DNA of 64,000 nucleotides from assembly GCA_016806145.1 (NCBI GenBank), contig CP063167.1:1856501-1920500 (forward strand). Reading direction: 5' to 3'. Below are positions 7,640-16,301 of this stretch, one piece after another. This stretch comes from Variovorax paradoxus. Lineage in GTDB: Bacteria > Pseudomonadota > Gammaproteobacteria > Burkholderiales > Burkholderiaceae_C. Under the pieces are notes generated by a model. The model did not search any database and was not told the DNA's origin. It was given only the letters and a program-made list of their open reading frames with translations. A program made the translations under genes and the position numbers. How positions within the stretch are numbered: position 1 is the first letter of the stretch; every line of letters starts with the position of its first letter.

Positions 7640-8815
7640 TTAGCGGCGGATTGAACCGGTCGACGCAACACATTCGCTGAACATCTCAGCGGGTGTGTGG
7701 AAGCCGAGTGTCTTGCGCGGCTTATCGTTCAATTGTCGCGCGATCGCGTTGAGTTGGCACTGTGAGTAGCCCGAAATGTCGATGCCCTTCGGCATGTACT
7801 GCCGCAGCAGCCCATTCGTGTTCTCGTTGCTGCCGCGTTGCCAGGGGCCCTGTGGATCACAGAAGTAGACCTGGATGTCGGTGGCCATCGTGAATCGCTT
7901 GTGACCGTGCATCTCCGTGCCTCGATCCCAAGTCAATGACTTGTAGAGCTCCTGCGGCAACTTGCGTGCGTTCTTGATCAGCGCGTTGACGACCGACTGC
8001 GAGTCCTTGCCTTCGAGTTTGACCAGCATCACGTATCGCGTCTGTCGCTCGACCAACGTGGCGATCTGGCTGTTGCCGCTCCCGAAGACTAGGTCTCCCT
8101 CCCAATGGCCAGGCACCGCTCAATCTTCGACAGATGCAGGGCGCTCCCTGATCGACACGGCATCAGCAATCTGCCCATGGATCGCCGTCTTCTGTGTGTA
8201 GGAACGAGAGCGTCGCATGCCGCGTGTGCGTTTGAGATGCTCCAGCAGTTCCTTCTTCAACGCGCCACGTGCTTGAATGAACAGGCTGCGGTAGATGGTC
8301 TCGTGTGACACATGAAGGCCCGGGTCGCTCGGATAAGTATGCTTGAGCCAACCGCCGATCTGCTCCGGCGACCACCGCATTCGAAGCAGGTCCGCCACGA
8401 CGCCAGCCAGCGCCCGATTCTTGACCAGTTTGCAGCGCTTCGGCCGCAGGGCACGATTCCAGGCAGCTTCGTCGGCGACGCTCGCCCGATAGCAGTCTTG
8501 CCCTGCGTTGCGCCCGATCTCGCGGCTGATGGTCGACGGTGCCCTGCCAAGTCGGGCGGCCACCGAGCGCATCGATTCACCGATCACTAGAGCACGAGAG
8601 ATCTCTTCTCGCTCCGCCAGGGTCAGCGCCTTCGCGCTGCGCCGCCGGTCCGGTGGTCGAATGCCACCGGTCTTCGACAGGATGGTGTGGATCGAGGTGT
8701 GAGGTCGGTCGAACAGATGGCCGATCTGATGCAGAGTCCAGCCTTCCTTCCAGCGCTCCCACATCGATGCCTTCTGAGCGTCCGTGTAGCGGGTTCGCGT
8801 CCGATACTTCATCTG
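7640..8815 (-). pseudogene. IS30-family transposase interrupted by an in-frame TGA
   Basis: The full frame of about 391 residues is intact except for one TGA at 8122-8120. The first 231 codons hold the N-terminal helix-turn-helix (RYTDAQKASMWERW; RLGRAPSTISREIGRN) and the SPEQIGGWL region, ending SIRERPASVED. The frame resumes at once as AVPGHWEGDLVFG and contains the whole DDE core: WEGDL, TWDRGTE and GSNENTNGLLRQYMPKG. Related IS30 proteins have Arg where the TGA stands, so a single CGA to TGA change explains it. Termination would leave only the DNA-binding half. The ATG at 8815 has AAGGA upstream; a TTG at 8821 is the alternative. Confidence 0.88.
7646..7671 (+). repeat. IS30 left terminal inverted repeat
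   Basis: GCGGATTGAACCGGTCGACG continuing to CAACAC. It pairs with the right end with a single mismatch (G/C at the eighth base) and overlaps the last codons of the transposase. Confidence 0.9.
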
Positions 8816-8846
8816 CAACAATCCTTCTACCTCAGCAGTGGTTATT

Positions 8847-8872
8847 GTGTTGCGTCGACCGGTTGAATCCGC
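8847..8872 (-). repeat. IS30 right terminal inverted repeat
   Basis: The reverse complement reads GCGGATTCAACCGGTCGACG then CAACAC, matching the left end at 25 of 26 positions. It lies about 30 bases upstream of the transposase start. Confidence 0.9.
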
Positions 8873-9047
8873 TGCTGATCTAAGTCATTCACAGTTCTGG
8901 GCCTGACCGACGGCTTTCGCCAACACCGGTCATCTAGTACCGCGACTTTGCGGACAGGCGCCCGGTGGAAGTCCGGCTTTTATCGTCCTGCCGCCACTGC
9001 TGTTACGCTTGTTTAACAACAACATATTTGCGCAATAAGGGGTAAAC

Positions 9048-11090
9048 ATGGCAGGAGCAAATCGATCCAGGCTTGTACGCATCACCGTGCGCAACATCGG
9101 ATGCATCGGCGACGACGGCGTAGAGATCGAACTAGACAATGTTGTTTGCCTGGTCGGCAAGAACAACGCAGGCAAGTCCACCATTCTGCGCGCCTACGAA
9201 TTGGCCAAAGGTTCAGCCCAGTTTGATGAGAACAAGGACCGCTGCCTGCATGCGCCGTCGGACAAGCCCTCCGAAGTGCTTCTGGAGGTTCACATCCCAG
9301 ACGGCATTGGTAACGTCGACTCGGGGTGGAAGGAGGCGAAGGACGGGTTGCTAATCGTCAAGAGCCGCTGGCAATGGGCACCTGACAAGTATCAGAAGGT
9401 CCGCACAACGTGGGATCCGTCGGGAGGTGCCGACGGAAAGGGGGCGTGGGCTGAGGACGGCAAGGCCGGAGGCGCGGATCCAGTTTTCAATTCCAGGTTG
9501 CCCCGCCCGCTTCGCATCGGTTCGTTGGATGACGCAGCGAAGACCGAGGAGATGCTGCTCACCCTAGCGCTGGGTCCGCTGTTGGCCGGCCTTGAGAAGG
9601 AGCGGATCGATCCGGCGTCCGCGCTTTCCCTTGCTCTCGCAAGCGTCACGACGCGAGTCAAATCACTCAGCGGAGTGCACGAGAAGCACTTCAACGGCAT
9701 ATCAGGCCGAGTGGCACAAGGGTTCAAGCGGGTGTTCCCGCGCCTGGACGTGAAGCTGAACGTCGCGGCGAGTCCGATCGTGCCCAAGCTCGCCGACCTA
9801 CTCAAAACGGGCTCAAGTCTCATCGTCCAGGATGGAAAGACGCAGACGTCGCTCCACCAGCAGGGAACCGGCGCACGGCGCGCGCTCTTCTGGTCCATGC
9901 TCCAGGTCCACAACGAGTTGTCACGCGACAACGAGGTCCGGCAGGAGTACAGGAAGCGGCTGGAGAAGGAACTGGAAGCAGCCCGGGTGAAGCGCAAGAA
10001 GGAGGCGGACAAGGGACCGGGGAAAGCTAAGGAAGCTGATCTGCAGGCCTACGACAAGATCATCGCGGAATCTACCTCACGCCTGAAAGCTCACGACGAA
10101 GACGGCAACATTCCCGACAGCGAGGACGACCCGGCGTTTCCGGGCTACTTACTGCTGATCGATGAGCCGGAGAACGCGTTGCACCCAATGGCCGCACGGG
10201 CTGCGCAACGACACCTGTACGAACTGGCGAAGCATCCCGACTGGCAAGTCATCATGACCACCCATTCGCCCCACTTCGTCAACCCGTTCGAGGATCACAC
10301 GACCATCGTTCGCCTCGAACGCGAGAGTGAAGATGACGACGCGCCGATGGCGCCTAAGACCTATCGTTCGGACGAGATTGAATTCGAGTTCCAAGACGAC
10401 GACAAGCAGCGCCTGCAGGCCCTCCAGCACATCGACCCGAGCTTTTCCGAAGTGTTCTTCGGCTCCTACCCCGTGCTCGTCGAGGGTGACACGGAGCATG
10501 CCGCCTTCATGTCGTCCATCATTGAGCGTGGGCACGGACTCATGGACGAGGTGACAGTCATCCGCGCTAGGGGCAAAGCCATCCTGGTGCCGCTTATAAA
10601 GGTCATGACCCACTTCAAGATTGACTTCGGCATCGTGCACGATGTAGACCCGCCATACAAATCGAACGGGCATCGCAACGGCATGTGGACCGAGAACGGC
10701 AAAATCCGCGAGGCAGTACTCAAGGCCCGAAAGGCTGGCTTGGCCGCCCGGCACAGGATCAGCGTGCCCGACTTCGAGCGCTTCCTCGGCGGTGAGGAGG
10801 AGTCCAAGGACAAGCCGCTGAACACCTATCTGACGGTGGCCAAGGACGATGCCATGGCGCTGCGAGTCCAGACCCTAATGGCGGACTTGCAGGACTCAGA
10901 CCAGCACGAGCCATTCGCTGACGGCGCGCTGGGTACCGGCGACTACCTGACCTGGTTGGGCATCAAGATCAAGGATTGGGCCGAGGCGAACGGACAGGCA
11001 AACCATATCCGCTTCAAAGGACCTGCTGCAGCACCGGCAACAGGAGCCGCTTCCCCCACCTCTGACTCAGCGCTACCGGAGGGAGGCTGA
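9048..11090 (+). CDS. OLD-family ATPase/TOPRIM nuclease (putative anti-phage)
   Basis: A 680-residue protein with an N-terminal SMC/ABC-like ATPase: Walker A GKNNAGKST at residues 37-45, an ABC-type signature QGTGARRAL near 272, a charged coiled-coil-like stretch near 300-345, Walker B YLLLIDEPENALHP near 367, and the switch MTTHSPHFVNP near 404. The C-terminal TOPRIM domain shows VLVEGDTEHAAF near 475 and the metal-binding HDVDPP near 533. This is the OLD nuclease architecture (P2 Old, GajA). No UvrD-like gajB helicase follows, so it is not a Gabija locus. The ATG has AAGGGG upstream. GC is lower than the flanks. Nucleotide-regulated DNA cleavage is inferred from family. Confidence 0.9.
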   Translation: MAGANRSRLVRITVRNIGCIGDDGVEIELDNVVCLVGKNNAGKSTILRAYELAKGSAQFDENKDRCLHAPSDKPSEVLLEVHIPDGIGNVDSGWKEAKDGLLIVKSRWQWAPDKYQKVRTTWDPSGGADGKGAWAEDGKAGGADPVFNSRLPRPLRIGSLDDAAKTEEMLLTLALGPLLAGLEKERIDPASALSLALASVTTRVKSLSGVHEKHFNGISGRVAQGFKRVFPRLDVKLNVAASPIVPKLADLLKTGSSLIVQDGKTQTSLHQQGTGARRALFWSMLQVHNELSRDNEVRQEYRKRLEKELEAARVKRKKEADKGPGKAKEADLQAYDKIIAESTSRLKAHDEDGNIPDSEDDPAFPGYLLLIDEPENALHPMAARAAQRHLYELAKHPDWQVIMTTHSPHFVNPFEDHTTIVRLERESEDDDAPMAPKTYRSDEIEFEFQDDDKQRLQALQHIDPSFSEVFFGSYPVLVEGDTEHAAFMSSIIERGHGLMDEVTVIRARGKAILVPLIKVMTHFKIDFGIVHDVDPPYKSNGHRNGMWTENGKIREAVLKARKAGLAARHRISVPDFERFLGGEEESKDKPLNTYLTVAKDDAMALRVQTLMADLQDSDQHEPFADGALGTGDYLTWLGIKIKDWAEANGQANHIRFKGPAAAPATGAASPTSDSALPEGG

Positions 11091-11233
11091 TTGACCTTCT
11101 CGAGTCTCCGATACCCGGCATATCTGGTAGCCTGCAGCGCGTGATCTCGCGCAACCTGCGCTCGTTCTTGACGCAGTCCCGCGACTTCGTAGACGCGCAG
11201 GTCTGAACCGTGGCTCAAGAATAGGGAATAGGT

Positions 11234-12457
11234 GTGAAAGTCAGAAAGTCGATCGCTGTACCGGAACTGCCTGCAAATATGAGCGACATGGCACGAGCGG
11301 CACTCCAAGAGCTGGAGCCCGCCGGGCCTCCGCGTTTGCCTGAGGAAGGACACGGGCTGATGTTGTCGGCGCGAACAGAGGCCGGTCGAGGCCTTCCGCC
11401 CTACTACCTTGTCTATTTTCTTCTCGTTGATCTACTCAAGTTCCCGAGTCTTGGTCAATGGGAAAAGAGCGCGTGGACGGTACCGGTCAGGTTCCGCGGT
11501 CGCCTGTACGGCATAGAGCATCGAAAGATGGGGCTCGGCGTCTTCGAACCCAATCTCGACCCCAACGCGAGAATGAGCGGTCGGCCAAGTCAGCAAGGCG
11601 AGAAGGACGCGACCGCTATTGTCGAAGCGATCAAGAAGGCCGTCTCAGTTGCGGCCCCATACTTCCAGTGGCGTGCACAGCAAGCAATTGCGACATCTGA
11701 TCTGAACGTCGTCAACAAAAACTCGGATCTGTTCGAACGCTACGAGTATTTTCGCGACCAGTTCAACGCACAGGTCGTTGAAAGCAAAGAGCTGGAAAGT
11801 AAGGCGAAGGACAAAGGAAGCGAATCCTTTGTGACGTTCAACTTCGAGCTCATCTCATCGTGGTTGTCAGTTAACAAGCAAGTGAACTGGTATGCGCTGG
11901 CTGCCATCGAAGCTTTCTTCAGTTGGACTGAGCACGCGTTTATCCATCTCGCGATACTTCAGGGAAAGCTAACTGTGGGTACGCAAGTTGCGGAGCTTGC
12001 CGAGGACAACTGGAACGCGAAATTCAAGGCCGCACTCGACATCTCGGATAAGGACACCAAAGCGCACTACGACAAGCTCTTGGATCTTCGTGCACAGGTA
12101 AGAAACTTCGTGGCTCACGGGGCGTTCGGCAAAGAGGGCCAAGCGTTTCGTTTCCACTCGGGGGCGGGCTCCGTCCCCGTTCTGCTGACCAACGACCGAG
12201 ACCATCAAGTTAGCTTCACAGGTCGCGTCGCCTTCGATGAGGCATCGGCGATGATGGAGATCGGTTCGTTTCTTGACCACCTATGGGCGGGAGCACTGGC
12301 GCCCGCGAGGCACTATCTCTTCAGTGTCCTTCCTAGCATTCTGTCGCACGCGACTGATGGTACCTACACACGCGCTATGCAGTCCGAGGAGGACATGCTC
12401 AGTTTCGTCGACGGCCTGACTCGTCGGTTCGAGCAGGCTGCGGACATGGCTTGGTAG
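11234..12457 (+). CDS. HEPN-motif protein paired with the OLD nuclease
   Basis: A 407-residue soluble protein. The N-terminal half is unfamiliar (PVRFRGRLYGIEHRKMGLGVF near residue 95). The C-terminal half is all-helical with LRAQVRNFVAHGAFG, in which Arg290 to His295 gives the R-x4-H motif of HEPN ribonucleases, preceded by a long amphipathic helix as HEPN folds require. GTG at 11234 is used because AGGGAATAGG precedes it; ATG at 11279 is possible. It lies 143 bases after the OLD gene in the same direction and with the same lower GC. If the motif is real it is a toxin-like RNase; HEPN assignment is my inference. Confidence 0.72.
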   Translation: MKVRKSIAVPELPANMSDMARAALQELEPAGPPRLPEEGHGLMLSARTEAGRGLPPYYLVYFLLVDLLKFPSLGQWEKSAWTVPVRFRGRLYGIEHRKMGLGVFEPNLDPNARMSGRPSQQGEKDATAIVEAIKKAVSVAAPYFQWRAQQAIATSDLNVVNKNSDLFERYEYFRDQFNAQVVESKELESKAKDKGSESFVTFNFELISSWLSVNKQVNWYALAAIEAFFSWTEHAFIHLAILQGKLTVGTQVAELAEDNWNAKFKAALDISDKDTKAHYDKLLDLRAQVRNFVAHGAFGKEGQAFRFHSGAGSVPVLLTNDRDHQVSFTGRVAFDEASAMMEIGSFLDHLWAGALAPARHYLFSVLPSILSHATDGTYTRAMQSEEDMLSFVDGLTRRFEQAADMAW

Positions 12458-12869
12458 GCCTACGGAGATGCAAAAACGGACGGTAGTACCGGCGCAAGAG
12501 ACCATCAAGACGCCTACGCCATAGGGCGGCTTGAGCATGTCGGCCCGTTGATTTCGCGAGCAGAGATATTGCTTGACCTCGACGGCTGGCGTCCGCTTTG
12601 CAGCGTCACCCGCCGGCCGTCTGAACAACTGGAAGGCCGCAATCGCTGCATAGCCGCCATCATCAAACCAACGTCAAACGCCCGCAACGTGTCGGCTGCG
12701 TAATTCACAGCCCAACGCAGCAGACATTTGGTCAGCGTTGACCATGCGCCAAGCAAATCAAGGCAGATAGAGCCTCCATCCACAGTCACCCGAAATCGCG
12801 CAGCCACGAAAGCTCTAGTTGCTATCGAGCCGCAGTGGCTCGAGTCGCTGAACTTCTATCTGTCTTGAG
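12458..12869. other. intergenic, no supported gene
   Basis: 412 bases between the HEPN-motif gene and DUF1993, which converge on it. A minus-strand open frame at 12514-12807 gives no recognisable protein and lacks a ribosome site. No clear terminator hairpin with a T run was seen. Confidence 0.45.
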
Positions 12870-13379
12870 TTAGTAGGCACCCATGTAGTCGCGCTTACCG
12901 ACCTCAACACCGTTGTGGCGCAAGATGGCATAGGTGGTGGTCACGTGGAAGAAGAACTGCGGCAATCCATAGTGCAGAAGATATGCACCTGCGGTCAGCT
13001 TCTTTTCCTTGGGGGTGCCGGGGCGCAATACGATCTCGCGGCTTTCGCTTGAATCAAATTGCTCAGGCTTGAAGGAGCCGATATGGGCCAAAGCTTTGGC
13101 GATCAACGCTTGCAGGTCGGCGAAGCTGACTTCGGTGTCGGGCCAGGACGGCACCTGGGCACCAGCCAGGCGGGAGGCAATGCCCTTGGAGAAGTCCGCG
13201 GCGATCTGTACCTGACGTACCAGCGGAAACATGTCAGGGAACAGCCGCGCCTGCAGCAGCGCATTCGGGTCGATTTTTTTCTGCGTCGCGTGGTCTTCGG
13301 CCTTCTTGAGCACGTCGGACATGGCGCGCAGCATCTGCTGCATGACGGGAATGGAGGCGTTGTAGAGCGGGCTGGTCAT
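12870..13379 (-). CDS. DUF1993 family protein
   Basis: A 169-residue protein beginning MTSPLYNASIPVMQQML and containing FPDMFPLVRQVQIAADFSKG, PDTEVSFADLQALIAKAL and a C-terminal LPQFFFHVTTTYAILRHNGVEVGKRDYMG. These blocks are characteristic of DUF1993, a four-helix DinB-like family of unknown activity. The His in FFFHVTTTY and others could form a DinB-type metal site. ATG at 13379 is chosen by family N-terminus; an upstream extension has no similarity. It stands alone. Confidence 0.9.
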   Translation of the reverse strand: MTSPLYNASIPVMQQMLRAMSDVLKKAEDHATQKKIDPNALLQARLFPDMFPLVRQVQIAADFSKGIASRLAGAQVPSWPDTEVSFADLQALIAKALAHIGSFKPEQFDSSESREIVLRPGTPKEKKLTAGAYLLHYGLPQFFFHVTTTYAILRHNGVEVGKRDYMGAY

Positions 13380-13862
13380 AGTGAGGTCAGTTCTGAAATT
13401 GGGCGCGATGGCCGGAGTTGGCGTGGCAGAGGTCCTGCCGACCATGTGAGGCTAACAGCACAGGATGAACTGAATCGGCCCGGCTTTGGGGGCCAGCTTT
13501 TCTTCCGGCGTTCACGCCGATCGGGACCGGCCCGCCACGGCCTCTTCGAGGTCCGTGCCCCGCGCATCGCAGAAGCTGCATTTATTGGCGCTTACCGCAA
13601 CTTCGTGCCAAACGGCACGTCAACCCGCCCACTTCTTCCCTAGAGTGGATGCCCCTCTCACTCACCACCCCACCTAGGGGAGAAGAAAGGCACAACCCAC
13701 CAATCCACCGAGATGCTCGAAGACTGCCCGCCTCGCGGCAGGTCGTCATTGCTAAGGCAACGACGCAAATGCGAGGTATCAAAAGGCGACGGCCAGGGCG
13801 TTAGCACCACCCCAGCCGTCTAACCAAGTTCGTGCACACCCCTCTAAAGGAACCGCACAAAA
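13380..13862. other. 483-base intergenic region
   Basis: This separates divergent genes (DUF1993 minus, small hypothetical plus) and so must hold both promoters. I see no convincing gene, no tRNA and no strong promoter boxes. Short open frames here lack ribosome sites. Confidence 0.4.
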
Positions 13863-14132
13863 ATGGCTACCAAGACTATAGCCCGGCGTCGCACGCCGGT
13901 ATCCCCCAGAGAAAACGCCCAAGCCCCGGCGGATCTCCTCGAAAACACCCTCTCCCAGCTCGAAGCGCTTCTGTGGGCTTCCCACGGAAGAGACATCGAT
14001 TGGTGTAGCGGTGACGGGCCACGCCAACTGGACAACCTGCTCTGGCTCGCGGCGGACCTCGCTCGCAAGGCCGGGGAGCTGTTTCAATTGAGCGAGATGC
14101 CGCGACGTGGAGCGCTTGAGACTGGCGGGTAA
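13863..14132 (+). CDS. small helical hypothetical protein
   Basis: An 89-residue protein with a basic N-terminus (MATKTIARRRTP) and a predicted helical body with the regular heptad-like segments ENTLSQLEALLWASHG and QLDNLLWLAADLARKAGELF. AAAGGAAC lies about 10 bases before the ATG. A strong hairpin follows the stop, which supports a real transcription unit. I recognise no family. Confidence 0.6.
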   Translation: MATKTIARRRTPVSPRENAQAPADLLENTLSQLEALLWASHGRDIDWCSGDGPRQLDNLLWLAADLARKAGELFQLSEMPRRGALETGG

Positions 14133-14142
14133 GTGTCGGTCT

Positions 14143-14166
14143 GCGGGCCGCGGTTTCGCGGCCCGC
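14143..14166 (+). terminator. strong hairpin, probable terminator
   Basis: A perfect 10-base-pair stem, GCGGGCCGCG then loop GTTT then CGCGGCCCGC, just after the small gene ending at 14132. No T run follows, so termination by itself is less certain than at 4038. Confidence 0.6.
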
Positions 14167-14304
14167 TTGAGGGACAGGTCCTTGGTTGAACGTTTTCGGT
14201 TGCGGGGGGATCGACTGGCGTCTTGCGCGCTCGCGACATTGCTCTGGCTGGGGAAAGACCCCCCGTCCTCGCTATTCGCAATGGCTACTAACTGATCGCA
14301 CCAG

Positions 14305-15156
14305 TCAGAGCGCAATGGCCCCCACGATGTGACCCGCCAAGAACCCAGCCGCCCGCGACAGACCCGCCGCCCGATGCAGCCGTATATCCGCCCCAGGCAA
14401 CCGCGGCATGCCATCGCGTTCCGACAGCGCCCGCAGCCTCGGCGGAAAGGTGCCCGACTTCACCACTGTCACCGCCAGTCCCTGCGCCGCAATGGACTCC
14501 ACGGCCGCGAGGCTGTGGCTCACGAAGGCCAGTCGCCATGGCCGCCCCGACGCATCGAGTGCCTCGGTCGCCCATTGGCGAAACAGGCAGCCCTGCGGAT
14601 AGAGCGCGACCGGCAGCGGGTCCTGCGATTCCACCGATTGCGAAACGGCCGTGGCCCAGACCGCCTGCTCGCGCCGCAGCAGCTCGCCGCCGCCCTGGCC
14701 TTCGGGATGCATCGCGATCACGAGGTCGAAGTCCTCGCCCAGGCGCTCGGGCATGCGCGCGGTCAGGCCGGTCTCCATCTCGATGTGGATGCGCGGGTAC
14801 GCGGCCACGAAGCTGGCGAGCACCGGCGGCACGACGAAGCTGCCGTAGTCGTCCATGACGCCGAGCCGCACGCGGCCCTCGACCTTGTGCTGTTGCAAAT
14901 GGCCCACCGCCTCGTCGTTGAGCAGCAGGATGCGGCGCGCATAGCCCAGCAGCCCCTCGCCCGCGAGGCTCAGGTCGACGTTGACCTTGGTGCGGTGAAA
15001 GAGCTCGGTGCCCAGCCGCTCCTCGAGCCGCTTGATCTGCATGCTCACGGCCGACTGCGTGCGGTTCAGCGCGGTTGCCGCGCGGGTGAACGAACGGTGG
15101 TCGGCCACGGCCACGAAGGCCTTCAGCAGCTCGGGGTCGAGCGTCGGGATGCTCAT
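14305..15156 (-). CDS. LysR-family transcriptional regulator
   Basis: A 283-residue LysR regulator. The winged helix-turn-helix is residues 6-65 (LLKAFVAVADHRSFTRAATALNRTQSAVSMQIKRLEERLG), followed by a periplasmic-binding-like effector domain starting near 90 (GRVRLGVMDDYGSFVVPPVL). The ATG at 15156 matches the usual LysR N-terminus (MSIPTLDPELLKAF). It is divergent from the EamA transporter across about 95 bases, the classic arrangement for LysR control of its neighbour. Confidence 0.95.
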   Translation of the reverse strand: MSIPTLDPELLKAFVAVADHRSFTRAATALNRTQSAVSMQIKRLEERLGTELFHRTKVNVDLSLAGEGLLGYARRILLLNDEAVGHLQQHKVEGRVRLGVMDDYGSFVVPPVLASFVAAYPRIHIEMETGLTARMPERLGEDFDLVIAMHPEGQGGGELLRREQAVWATAVSQSVESQDPLPVALYPQGCLFRQWATEALDASGRPWRLAFVSHSLAAVESIAAQGLAVTVVKSGTFPPRLRALSERDGMPRLPGADIRLHRAAGLSRAAGFLAGHIVGAIAL

Positions 15157-15251
15157 TCGATTCGTTGATCAGGGTGACCAAATAAATTCCATTGATTGAT
15201 GATAGAGGGCTGCCTACGCTGCTGTCACTTCATCGATCAGGGAGCACGGGC

Positions 15252-16163
15252 GTGGGAGAACTCTTGGGCATCGCGGCCGCGATGCTGTCCAGCGCGCTGG
15301 GCGGCGCGGCGGTGGGCGCAACGCGCTATGTCGCGGGCGTCATCGATCCGGTGGCACTCGGTGCCTTTCGATTCGGCATCGGCTTCTGCCTGTTGCTGCC
15401 GATGGCGCTGCTGCGTTCCGGCGAGTCATGGCCCGCGCCGCGCGACTGGCCCGCGGCGGCCGGGCTGGGGCTGCTGTTCTTCGGTCTGTTCCCGCTGCTC
15501 TTCAATGCCTCGCTGCACCACACGACCGCCGCGCGCGGCGCGCTGGCGCTGTCGGCGCTGCCGCTGCTCACCATGGCCGTGGCGGGCCTGCTGCGCGTCG
15601 AGCCCTTCACGCGGCGCAAGACGATCGGCGTGCTGATCGCGATGGCGGGCGTGGGGCTGGCGCTGCTGTCGGGACTGCGCACCGCGCCGCCCGATGCCTG
15701 GCGCGGCGACCTGCTGATGCTCGCGGCCGCGCTGTGCATGGCGTTCTACAGCGTGGGCTCGCGTCCGCTGATCCGTCGTTCGGGACCATTGACCTTCACC
15801 GCCGTGGCGATGGCGGTCGGCGCGCTGTGCCTCACCGGCATCGCCTGGCAGGGCGGCAGTTTCGCGCCCGTGGTGTCCTTCGGTACGGCCCAGTGGCTGG
15901 CCATCGCCTACCTCGGCGTGTTCGGTGGCGCGATCGTCTTCTTCCTCTGGGCTTTCGCGCTCGGCCGCACCACGCCAACGCGCGTGGCGATCTCGGTGAC
16001 GGTCAATCCGGTGGCGGCGGGCCTGGTGGGTGCCTGGCTGCTGGCGGAGCCGCTGCGGTGGAATCTCGTCGCGGGGCTGCTGGCCGTGCTGGCGGGGATC
16101 GTGATTGCGGCGACTGGAGCGGCGCGCGAGCAGATCGGTAGCTCGGAGCGCGACGGTGTGTGA
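15252..16163 (+). CDS. EamA/DMT-family transporter
   Basis: A 303-residue inner-membrane protein with about ten hydrophobic helices in two repeated EamA halves (first ending near residue 140, second ending LVGAWLLAEPLRWNLVAGLLAVLAGIVI). The motif AEPL in the last loop is common in DMT exporters. GTG at 15252 has GGGAG 8 bases upstream and gives the normal cytoplasmic start. It is likely controlled by the divergent LysR gene. Substrate unknown; homologues export amino acids or metabolites. Confidence 0.92.
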   Translation: MGELLGIAAAMLSSALGGAAVGATRYVAGVIDPVALGAFRFGIGFCLLLPMALLRSGESWPAPRDWPAAAGLGLLFFGLFPLLFNASLHHTTAARGALALSALPLLTMAVAGLLRVEPFTRRKTIGVLIAMAGVGLALLSGLRTAPPDAWRGDLLMLAAALCMAFYSVGSRPLIRRSGPLTFTAVAMAVGALCLTGIAWQGGSFAPVVSFGTAQWLAIAYLGVFGGAIVFFLWAFALGRTTPTRVAISVTVNPVAAGLVGAWLLAEPLRWNLVAGLLAVLAGIVIAATGAAREQIGSSERDGV

Positions 16164-16301
16164 AGGCCGGGAGGTCTTCTGGGCGGTGGTTGATGAGCCG
16201 CAAGGATCGAAAGGTTTGGAGAACGCGTGGCGAGGATGTCGTCAATCGCGTTCACATGGAGTACGTTCGAGCTTTCGCATCGTTACTGGGAGGACGTCGC
16301 C

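Larger units (their letters stand above)
7640..8879 (-). mobile_element. IS30-family insertion sequence, about 1.24 kb
   Basis: A single transposase reading frame on the minus strand is bounded by near-perfect 26-base inverted repeats (7646-7671 and 8847-8872, one mismatch). The match weakens but continues a few bases outward. IS30 elements are this size with the gene end reaching into one terminal repeat, as here. I could not identify the short target duplication, so the outer limits are approximate by a few bases. Confidence 0.85.

Noticed and set aside
8120..8122. A frameshift in the IS30 transposase
   Set aside because: Reading the bases shows the upstream and downstream parts are in the same frame with one TGA between. 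It is a nonsense codon, not a shift.
7636..8882. A target-site duplication flanking the IS30 element
   Set aside because: The 2-3 bases outside each end do not match under any boundary I tried, so none is reported.
9048..12457. Gabija (GajA/GajB) as an explanation for the OLD gene
   Set aside because: The downstream gene has no helicase motifs (no Walker A or UvrD-like motifs) and shows a HEPN-like signature instead.
12514..12807. A 97-codon minus-strand frame between HEPN and DUF1993 genes
   Set aside because: No ribosome site, no recognisable motif, and it ends in low-complexity Ser/Arg sequence.
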